Part shown: in pieces, positions 1 through 5,309 of the stretch
Layout: every line of letters begins with the position of its first letter
How positions within the stretch are numbered: the stretch's first letter is position 1
From: an uncultured Clostridia bacterium
Lineage (GTDB): Bacteria > Bacillota_I > Bacilli_A > RFN20 > CAG-288
DNA: 5,681 bases
Assembly: GCA_900313465.1 (NCBI GenBank)
Contig: OMRU01000056.1
Coordinates: 1-5,681, forward strand
Reading direction: 5' to 3'
Notes under the pieces: generated by a model
What the model saw: the letters and a program-made list of their open reading frames with translations, nothing else
Database searches by the model: none
Told to the model about the DNA's origin: nothing
Position numbers and translations under genes: made by a program

Positions 1-650
1 TCATGTTGCCGATATAAATAAATGGATTTCTTGATAAAAGATACCATGTTTGCACAAGCAAAAACTTTCGCGACAAATAAAAAGTCTTCAAACATACCCA
101 TCTTCTCATCAAAGACAAGATGATTGTGAATCAAAAACTCTCTCTTATATAGCTTTGCCCAACAATAGAAATTATATTTCTGATCCCTAAAGAGTTTTTC
201 AAGAGCCTTATCTCCTCTTCCATGATAAGAAGGACCCGCTTTGGTTTTCACCACACATCCTTTCTTATCATCGTATAAAGAATACCCAGCAGAGATAACC
301 TGAATATCAGGATAATTCAGCGTTTCTTGATACAAGGAAGAAAGGAAATCTCTTTTTACCATATCATCGCCATCCATGAAGATGACATAATCGCCATTGG
401 CATGAAGAAGACCAAGATTTCTTCCTATAGAAATCCCATCATTCTTCTCATAATGGAAATGATAGACGTTAGAGTATTTCTGATTATACTCTTTACAGAT
501 ATCATAAGACCCATCATCAGAACCAGACTCGATAAGAAGGATATTATATGGTAAAGAAAAGTCCTGATTCAAAAGTGAATCAAGACACGAAGAGAGATAC
601 TTCACCACGCGATAGACAGGTATGATAATCGAGATTACAGGTTTTGACAT
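1..650 (-). CDS. Family 2 glycosyltransferase (GT-A fold), C-terminus outside window
   Basis: This gene probably transfers a sugar from a nucleotide-sugar donor onto a cell-surface glycan (capsule, teichoic acid or exopolysaccharide) at the cytoplasmic face of the membrane; the actual substrate cannot be told. I translated 216 codons from the ATG at 650-648 to the window edge without a stop. The N-terminus SKPVISIIIPVYR is the usual first strand. ESGSDDGS (residues 41-48) matches the nucleotide-binding loop, and NDGISIGRNLGLLHANGDY (70-88) leads to the DGDD metal-binding DxD motif (93-96). WAKLYKREFL (164-173), MFEDFLF (186-192, with the usual acidic ED pair) and YLYRQH at the edge are also typical of this family. 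A stop codon lies a few codons upstream in frame, so 650 is the only reasonable start. There is no Shine-Dalgarno before it; instead TACAAT lies 6 nt upstream. The gene follows the sigma-like gene by 42 bases on the same strand. Family certain, substrate unknown. Confidence 0.93.
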   Translation of the reverse strand, partial: MSKPVISIIIPVYRVVKYLSSCLDSLLNQDFSLPYNILLIESGSDDGSYDICKEYNQKYSNVYHFHYEKNDGISIGRNLGLLHANGDYVIFMDGDDMVKRDFLSSLYQETLNYPDIQVISAGYSLYDDKKGCVVKTKAGPSYHGRGDKALEKLFRDQKYNFYCWAKLYKREFLIHNHLVFDEKMGMFEDFLFVAKVFACANMVSFIKKSIYLYRQH

Positions 651-656
651 GCCTAT

Positions 657-662
657 ATTGTA
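657..662 (-). promoter_or_regulatory. -10-like hexamer TACAAT 6 nt before the glycosyltransferase ATG
   Basis: On the minus strand the sequence reads TTACAATATAGGC followed directly by the ATG at 650. The hexamer TACAAT matches the -10 consensus TATAAT at five of six positions and lies exactly 6 nt from the start codon, so transcription would begin at or next to the A of ATG. I see no good -35 box 16-18 bases further upstream and no Shine-Dalgarno. It may be a leaderless promoter or chance in AT-rich DNA. The same arrangement occurs before dnaE. Confidence 0.3.
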
Positions 663-692
663 ACGATTTTAGTCACCAGTTGATAGCCTTCT

Positions 693-1388
693 TTACTTCG
701 GCAGGTATTTTCTTCTTTTATAGTCCTGCTCTATGCAATAAATTCTGTTATAAATCAACTGATAGCTTCTGTTCTGAAGTTTTGCTATTTCTGGAATAGT
801 ATAGCCCTTAACACGTAGATTAACGATTTCTCGATCTAGAGGACTGAGCGTTTCAATCAAATCTTCTAAATCAAGCTTTTCAGCAAAGGAGCGATAACGC
901 TGCTCTTGAGTAGAATAATCTTCGGCCATATAAGACTCCGTTTCTCGATAACTTAAAGGGACCACATATAGATTGTCCTGATTGTAGTATCGTTCAATAA
1001 AAGTAGACTTGAATTTCAAAACCTGATAATAAAGGGTGGAACGAAAATAGCGAATATAAGGACCACTACTAGGCTTATATCGACGTAAGGAAACAAAGAC
1101 TGCATCATCACAAACATGTCTGATCTCATCAAGTGGAAGAAGACTATTTTGCTTCTTGGTATAGTAGATATATTTGTTGATCAGTTCAGAAAGGCGAAAT
1201 TGAATCTCGTCTTCTGCACCGGGGTCATTCTGCTTGAAGAGATGAACCATCTCCTGCAGATTATAGCAGTTGTATTCGTCTGATACGGAAGCAACTGTAT
1301 CGATAATTTCCATATCAAAACGTTCCATGACATCATTGAGATTTGCAATGAATTTGGTGGTCTTCAACAAATGTATCATCTTTACCAT
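693..1388 (-). CDS. Sigma-70 family, SigH-like RNA polymerase sigma factor
   Basis: Probably an alternative sigma factor that binds core RNA polymerase and directs it to a set of promoters; the 231-residue length fits the SigH/ECF size class. Residues about 45-130 (LQEMVHLFKQND through LINKYIYYTKK to RYFRSTLYYQVLKF) look like a divergent sigma region 2. Residues 181-227 (LSPLDREIVNLRVKGYTIPE, then a helix NRSYQLIYNRIYCIEQDYKR) look like region 4 with its helix-turn-helix, and line up with the SigH pattern of a leucine-rich helix, GxSYxEI, then NRxxKSIDNALxRxKRK. About 40 residues precede region 2. The start is chosen because GAGG lies 7 nt upstream of the ATG at 1388. The neighbour rlmB supports SigH, since rlmB-yacP-sigH is a known Firmicute order, but yacP is absent here. 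Region 2 is weakly conserved, so the specificity of this protein and the sigH name remain inference. A competence- or sporulation-type regulator is another reading. Confidence 0.78.
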   Translation of the reverse strand: MVKMIHLLKTTKFIANLNDVMERFDMEIIDTVASVSDEYNCYNLQEMVHLFKQNDPGAEDEIQFRLSELINKYIYYTKKQNSLLPLDEIRHVCDDAVFVSLRRYKPSSGPYIRYFRSTLYYQVLKFKSTFIERYYNQDNLYVVPLSYRETESYMAEDYSTQEQRYRSFAEKLDLEDLIETLSPLDREIVNLRVKGYTIPEIAKLQNRSYQLIYNRIYCIEQDYKRRKYLPK

Positions 1389-1395
1389 ACACGTG

Positions 1396-1399
1396 CCTC
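1396..1399 (-). promoter_or_regulatory. Ribosome binding site of the sigma-like gene
   Basis: GAGG on the minus strand lies 7 nt before the ATG at 1388 and supports this start. A -10-like TATATT sits at 1420-1415 on the same strand, about 26 nt before the ATG, but I see no convincing -35 box, so a separate promoter for this gene is only possible. Confidence 0.6.
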
Positions 1400-1498
1400 G
1401 TTTCGTTTTGTTTCAATATAAAAACTGCAGTTCATTCCATTGAATAGCAATTAGATATCAAGTACGTTTAAAGAAGACAAAGTGATGAAACGACAGTG

Positions 1499-1576
1499 AA
1501 TTACCTCCAGGCAGTCATGCCGGCGCGGGGTAATTACTATTTATGCATCAAAATACGAACTATGCCGACATGACTG
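1499..1576 (-). repeat. Crossing inverted repeats, possible structured RNA
   Basis: CAGTCATGCCGGC at 1512-1524 pairs with GCCGACATGACTG at 1564-1576: 13 positions with one mismatch, around a 39-base loop. Read as minus-strand RNA the mismatch becomes a G-U pair, so all 13 pairs form, which hints that the functional strand is the one carrying rlmB and the sigma gene. A second repeat, AATTACC at 1499-1505 with GGTAATT at 1529-1535, crosses the first, because one arm of the long stem lies in its loop. The two helices would be alternatives or a pseudoknot. A small hairpin, GGCA-GTCA-TGCC at 1510-1521, is a third option. No U-run follows on the minus strand, so it is not a plain intrinsic terminator. 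It could be a cis-regulatory leader of the sigma gene, a processing site, or a small mobile repeat. Confidence 0.55.
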
Positions 1577-1601
1577 TATATGTCTTAGTCGAAACAGGAA
1601 T

Positions 1602-2333
1602 TTATCTTCTACGAGAGGAATTGATCTCACTTAAGAAGACAGCGCAAGCAATCGCGGCATTGAGTGCTTTTACTTTTCCTGGAAGAGGAATGGAAGCGAC
1701 AAAATCAGAATTTTCTCTCACTAGACGAGAGACACCAAAACCTTCCGAACCGATGATCAGGCAGATTTTGCCTTTGTAATCAATTCGGTCGTAGACATCT
1801 TTTCCTTCACCAGCGGCAGCGACAATCCAATAGCCATTCTTCTTTAACGTATCGATGGTCTGATTGAGATTGGTCACCTGGGCAATCGGGACAACTTCTT
1901 CGCCACCCGTAGCGATCTTAGAAACCGTACCAGTAACCTGGACTTGTCTGTTTTTACCGATGATGATACCGTCGACATCAAATGCACAGCTAGAACGAAT
2001 GATTGAACCGAAGTTCACAGGATCCTCAAGGCCATCCAACATGACGATGGTAGAATTCTGCTTGTTTCTGACCATATCCAAGATATCCTCCAAAGGAGTA
2101 TATTTGAATTCAGGAAGAGAAGCAGCCACTCCCTGATGGTTCATGTTGTTGGTAAGATGAGAAAGTTCCTTGTTCGAAAGCATCTTGACTGGGACATTAT
2201 TCTTTTGCGCTAAAGATAAAATCTCCTTATCAGGATGATCGGCGTTCAAGAAGACATGAACAGCTTTACGATTTCCTGTCAGTGCGTTCTTAACCGGTAT
2301 TTTTCCATAGACGAGGTTTGTTTTGCTATCCAT
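1602..2333 (-). CDS. rlmB: 23S rRNA (guanosine 2'-O)-methyltransferase, SpoU family
   Basis: RlmB transfers a methyl group from S-adenosylmethionine to the ribose 2'-OH of a guanosine in the peptidyl-transferase loop of 23S rRNA (G2251 in E. coli). The 243-residue length is normal. Residues about 6-75 form the small RNA-binding domain (LVYGKIPVKNAL, ending at the usual NHQGVAA linker). The knotted SPOUT domain follows: motif 1 DGLEDPVNFGSIIRS (100-114) with N107 and catalytic-type R113, motif 2 LIIGSEGFGVSRL (192-204), and motif 3 IPLPGKVKALNAAIA (215-229). Motif 3 usually reads SLNxS; here both serines are alanine, while the asparagine remains. The frame is open up to an ATG at 2369, but AAGGAG lies 6 nt before the ATG at 2333 and the family begins there, so 2333 is chosen. 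The gene is divergent from dnaE and upstream of the sigma-like gene. A related SpoU enzyme (TrmH or TsnR group) is less likely because of the N-terminal domain. Confidence 0.93.
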   Translation of the reverse strand: MDSKTNLVYGKIPVKNALTGNRKAVHVFLNADHPDKEILSLAQKNNVPVKMLSNKELSHLTNNMNHQGVAASLPEFKYTPLEDILDMVRNKQNSTIVMLDGLEDPVNFGSIIRSSCAFDVDGIIIGKNRQVQVTGTVSKIATGGEEVVPIAQVTNLNQTIDTLKKNGYWIVAAAGEGKDVYDRIDYKGKICLIIGSEGFGVSRLVRENSDFVASIPLPGKVKALNAAIACAVFLSEINSSRRR

Positions 2334-2339
2334 ATGTTT

Positions 2340-2345
2340 CTCCTT
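2340..2345 (-). promoter_or_regulatory. Strong Shine-Dalgarno of rlmB, decides the start
   Basis: AAGGAG on the minus strand lies 6 nt before the ATG at 2333. The upstream in-frame ATG at 2369 would place this site inside the coding region and adds 12 residues unlike the family, so it is rejected. A TATAAT at 2354-2349 is too close: a transcript from it would start within this Shine-Dalgarno. The true rlmB promoter is therefore not clear. Confidence 0.85.
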
Positions 2346-2362
2346 GCAATTATAAATAATGC

Positions 2363-2392
2363 TTGACATTTTTAACCATTTGTAATTATTCT
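2363..2392 (+). promoter_or_regulatory. Probable sigma-A type promoter driving dnaE
   Basis: A perfect -35 box TTGACA (2363-2368) is followed, after 18 bases, by TATTCT (2387-2392), which matches the -10 consensus at four of six positions. The start of transcription would lie near 2399, giving a leader of about 90 bases before the dnaE ATG at 2487. The -10 is covered by the inverted repeat at 2378-2400, so it is well placed for repression. Confidence 0.5.
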
Positions 2393-2400
2393 TTACAAAT
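2378..2400. promoter_or_regulatory. Operator-like perfect inverted repeat ATTTGTAA-N7-TTACAAAT
   Basis: Two perfect 8-base arms (2378-2385 and 2393-2400) flank 7 bases, giving a 23-base palindrome with arm centres about 15 bases apart, as expected for a dimeric regulator on one face of DNA. It covers the -10 of the presumed dnaE promoter and lies upstream of rlmB, so one protein could act on both genes. It does not match an operator I can name with confidence. A DNA hairpin without a regulatory role is possible in such AT-rich sequence. Confidence 0.5.
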
Positions 2401-2431
2401 CATACGAAGTTGTCATATCTTTTTTTATTTT

Positions 2432-2450
2432 GTTTTTGAACCTCAAAAAC
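2432..2450 (+). repeat. Short hairpin in the dnaE leader
   Basis: GTTTTTGA (2432-2439), loop ACC, TCAAAAAC (2443-2450) form a perfect 8-base-pair stem. It is followed at once by a near-palindrome ATCAAAGCTTCGAT (2451-2464, one mismatched pair). T-rich sequence precedes the hairpin and none follows it on the plus strand, so it is not an intrinsic terminator in the dnaE direction. It may be a leader structure or a second protein-binding site. Confidence 0.4.
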
Positions 2451-2474
2451 ATCAAAGCTTCGATGGTTATAGTT

Positions 2475-2480
2475 TATAAT
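2475..2480 (+). promoter_or_regulatory. TATAAT exactly 6 nt before the dnaE ATG
   Basis: A consensus -10 hexamer TATAAT is followed by ATATCT and the ATG at 2487, so transcription from it would start at the A of the start codon. No -35 box is visible at 16-18 bases and there is no TG extension. No Shine-Dalgarno precedes the ATG at 2487 or that at 2463. It is an alternative or addition to the TTGACA promoter at 2363 and would give a leaderless dnaE transcript. Confidence 0.35.
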
Positions 2481-2486
2481 ATATCT

Positions 2487-5309
2487 ATGTTCTATCAATT
2501 ACAAACAAAATCAAGTTTTAGCTTTTATCAATCCAGCGTATTAATTGAAGACTATGCCTTACGAGCAAGCGAATTAAATTATGGTGGCATCGCCATTTGT
2601 GATGAGAATCTTTATGGCTATCCCGCTTTGAGTCAGGCTTGTGAGAAATATCATCTCAAACCAATCTTTGGTTATCATATTTCGTTATCCTGCAGTCAGG
2701 ATTTCACCTTGTCAGGAAGTCTATATGTCCTTAATGAACAAGGCTATCTCAACCTTTGTAAGCTTCTTGCTGAAAAAGTAAAAGTCTATTCTCTACCTTT
2801 ACTCAGCAAGTATCATGAAGGCTTAGCCTTGATTATCAATACCGATAATGATTTCTATCAGGAAAACTTCTTGACCATGTTATCAAGAGATTTTATCGCC
2901 TATAAGAAAATCTTTGAAGATAACTTCTATTTTGGTATCTCTTTATATTCTCAAGATGATCAAAAGGAAGTCACCTCTTTTTATGACTATTGTAAATCCT
3001 ATGACTATCAGACGATCGCTTATCCAAAATGTGAATATGTCAGAAAGAATGAGGCCTATAAGAGAAATCTTCTCTTCGTCGCTAAAAACTTCAATCCCGA
3101 GACAGACATGGTTCCTCAGTTAGAAGAAACCGGTCCTTATTTCCTTCTTTCTGAAAAAGCTTTATCTTCCATCTATCGCAAAGAGGATATCCAGGCTACT
3201 GAAACTTTTGTAAACAAAATCAATTTCACTTTCTTTACTAAGCGTGGTCATTTGGTGACCTTCGAAAATGAAGATGAGAAATTAAAAGAAGATTCCATCA
3301 AAGGATTACAAGTTAAACTGAATACCACTTCCTTACCTAAGGAATACCAGGAAAGACTAGATTATGAACTAGACGTCATCAAGAACATGCATTTTTCTTC
3401 CTATTTCTTGGTGGTAGATGATTATGTTCGTTTTGCTAAAAATAGCGGGATCAAGGTCGGACCAGGAAGAGGCTCAGCTGGTGGGTCTCTTGTCGCCTAT
3501 GCTTTAGATATCACCCAAGTCGATCCACTTAGATTTGATTTGACTTTTGAACGTTTCTTAAATCCGAACCGTGTCACCATGCCAGATATCGATATCGACT
3601 TTGAAGATGAAAGACGTAACGAAGTGGTCGCTTATCTCAAAAAGAAATATGGTGAAGACCATATCTCTGATATCGTCACCTTTGTCAAACTCAAGCCAAA
3701 GAGTTGTCTTAACATGATTGGTCCAGTCTTAGGTATCCAACCTAACAGACTAAAAAAACTCACGCAATCTATTTCCGATAAAGCCAGTGATTTTACCCAA
3801 GCCAAAGAAGACCCTATTAAAAAAGAAGCCTTCTTAAGACTCTATCAGGATCCGTATTATCAAAGAATCTGTGATATTGCCCAATCCTTGATGGGACTTC
3901 CTATCAACACCTCCATCCATGCTCCTGGTGCTATCATCTCTCAAGACCCAATCTATTTAACCTGCCCTGTCAAAGAAGGAAAGACAGGTACGGTTTTATA
4001 TGAATATCCAAATATGGAACAGCTCGGTTTCTTGAAGGTAGATATTCTTGCCTTAAGCAATCTCACCTTCTTGAAACATATCGAAGAAAAGATTCTTGCT
4101 AACAAAAAAGCATTACCAGATATCTATCATGACTTAGATAACAGACAAGTCTATCAAATTCTCAACCAGGAAGATGTCGTGGAAATCTTCCAGCTTGATA
4201 CTTCCTATGGTATGAGAAAGACAATCCGTCAGATCAAGCCATCCCGCTTTACGGATTTAGCAGCGACTATCGCTTTGTTCCGTCCTGGTCCGATGGATTA
4301 CATTCCTAACTTTGCTAACCGTAAGCACGGGAAAGAAAAGATTTCCTATGCCGATCATCGCTTAAAAGAGATCTTAGATGAAACCTATGGCATCATGGTC
4401 TATCAGGAACAGATCATGAAGGCTGTTCAGGTACTGGCTAATTTCTCTTTAGGTGAAGCAGACTTATTCCGCAGAGCCATCTCCAAAAAACAGATTAGCA
4501 AGATGGAAGCCTACAAGGAGAAATTCATCGCGGGTTGTAAAGATAACGGCATTGAAGAAAAGAATGCTAATGCAATCTTTATGGACATCGAGAAATTTGC
4601 TCAATACGGTTTTAACAAGGCTCACGCCTATGCCTATGGTCTTATCACCTATTCTCTTCTCTACTACAAGGCCTTCTTCCCTATCGAATTCTATTCCACT
4701 GCCTTAGAGATGGAATCCTTCAGTTCCTATAAAGTCACTGCCATGATTGACGAATTAAAAAAGCGTCATCTGAAAATGAAAAATCCCCATATCAATCTCT
4801 CCTTGAAGAATCAGTATCGCTTTATGGATAGTGATATCTATCTCCCCTTAAGCATCGCTGCTCACGGAGATAAACTGATTGATGATATCATGATGGAAAG
4901 AGAACAAGGACCATTCACATCCTTTTATGATTTTGCTAAGAGGATGGATAGCAAGATCACTACGAACGATTATCGTACCATCTATAGCTTAATTGATGCC
5001 GGTTGCTTTGATTCTCTATCTAAATCAAGACTGGCCATGAAAAACGATCTTGATTCCTACATGGGCTTTGCTCACTTCGATTATCCTATCGAGAACATTC
5101 CTCCATTAAGCGATAATGGAGAAGATATCGGTGAAATGCTCTATCTTGAAAAGATGGCCCTAGGCAAGATACTCTCCGTCAGATTATCTCGCATCTTCTA
5201 CAAAGAAAACTATCACACCTTCATCGTCACTGATACTTCCGCTATGGAACTTGCTAACCTTGTCACCATCGATGATGAACCGCACATCACCGCCGATATC
5301 GCCTGCTGA
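2487..5309 (+). CDS. dnaE: DNA polymerase III alpha subunit (DnaE), C-terminus replaced at junction
   Basis: DnaE is the replicative C-family polymerase subunit. Numbering from 2487: residues 1 to about 200 are the PHP domain, whose usual HLHVH is replaced by QLQTK (4-8) and TDHGN by CDEN, so metal binding there is probably lost. The palm holds VGPGRGSAGGS (324-334), PDIDIDF (366-372, catalytic D367 and D369) and the third aspartate D519 in LKVDILAL. FRPGPMD (598-604) and YGFNKAHAYAYGL (707-719) mark the fingers, followed by the helix-hairpin-helix region ending near LIDAGCFD, then LEKMALGKIL. The start at 2487 (MFYQLQTKSSFS) matches the family N-terminus; the frame is open from a TTG at 2430 and has another ATG at 2463. 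No Shine-Dalgarno is seen. Family members are usually about 1000-1160 residues; this one has 940. The last residues (about PHITADIAC) and the stop come from the unrelated phage DNA, so the OB-fold and clamp-binding tail are missing. Confidence 0.95.
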   Translation: MFYQLQTKSSFSFYQSSVLIEDYALRASELNYGGIAICDENLYGYPALSQACEKYHLKPIFGYHISLSCSQDFTLSGSLYVLNEQGYLNLCKLLAEKVKVYSLPLLSKYHEGLALIINTDNDFYQENFLTMLSRDFIAYKKIFEDNFYFGISLYSQDDQKEVTSFYDYCKSYDYQTIAYPKCEYVRKNEAYKRNLLFVAKNFNPETDMVPQLEETGPYFLLSEKALSSIYRKEDIQATETFVNKINFTFFTKRGHLVTFENEDEKLKEDSIKGLQVKLNTTSLPKEYQERLDYELDVIKNMHFSSYFLVVDDYVRFAKNSGIKVGPGRGSAGGSLVAYALDITQVDPLRFDLTFERFLNPNRVTMPDIDIDFEDERRNEVVAYLKKKYGEDHISDIVTFVKLKPKSCLNMIGPVLGIQPNRLKKLTQSISDKASDFTQAKEDPIKKEAFLRLYQDPYYQRICDIAQSLMGLPINTSIHAPGAIISQDPIYLTCPVKEGKTGTVLYEYPNMEQLGFLKVDILALSNLTFLKHIEEKILANKKALPDIYHDLDNRQVYQILNQEDVVEIFQLDTSYGMRKTIRQIKPSRFTDLAATIALFRPGPMDYIPNFANRKHGKEKISYADHRLKEILDETYGIMVYQEQIMKAVQVLANFSLGEADLFRRAISKKQISKMEAYKEKFIAGCKDNGIEEKNANAIFMDIEKFAQYGFNKAHAYAYGLITYSLLYYKAFFPIEFYSTALEMESFSSYKVTAMIDELKKRHLKMKNPHINLSLKNQYRFMDSDIYLPLSIAAHGDKLIDDIMMEREQGPFTSFYDFAKRMDSKITTNDYRTIYSLIDAGCFDSLSKSRLAMKNDLDSYMGFAHFDYPIENIPPLSDNGEDIGEMLYLEKMALGKILSVRLSRIFYKENYHTFIVTDTSAMELANLVTIDDEPHITADIAC

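Larger units (their letters stand above)
1389..1601. other. 213-base gap between rlmB and the sigma-like gene
   Basis: No coding region is supported here. The forward open frame starting at 1543 runs antisense through the end of rlmB and resembles no protein I know. The gap holds a GC-rich patch (GCCGGCGCGGGG at 1519-1530) standing out from AT-rich surroundings, the inverted repeats listed separately, a minus-strand GGAGG at about 1504-1508 with no ATG suitably placed after it, and the sigma gene's ribosome binding site at the left end. In the Bacillus order the yacP gene would lie here, but no remnant of it is visible. Confidence 0.7.

Noticed and set aside
327..554. Forward open frame of 75 codons
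   Set aside because: It is the antisense shadow of the glycosyltransferase, which has clear family motifs.
1512..1576. Intrinsic terminator after rlmB
   Set aside because: The loop is 39 bases and no U-run follows the stem on the minus strand.
1543..1779. Forward open frame of 78 codons starting in the rlmB-sigma gap
   Set aside because: Most of it is antisense to rlmB, it has only a distant GGGG before its ATG, and the peptide looks like no known family.
2349..2354. TATAAT on the minus strand as the rlmB -10
   Set aside because: A transcript from it would start at about 2342, inside the rlmB Shine-Dalgarno at 2340-2345, and no good -35 lies at the right distance.
2334..2369. Longer rlmB beginning at the ATG at 2369
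   Set aside because: The added 12 residues contain the strong AAGGAG site and do not resemble RlmB N-termini; 2333 fits both the ribosome binding site and the family.
2430..2486. N-terminal extension of DnaE from the TTG at 2430 or the ATG at 2463
   Set aside because: The family N-terminus aligns with MFYQLQTK at 2487, and the extra codons run through the leader hairpin and the -10-like TATAAT.
5184..5256. Native C-terminus of the tape measure protein
   Set aside because: This stretch is simply the reverse strand of well-conserved dnaE codons and bears no tail-protein pattern.
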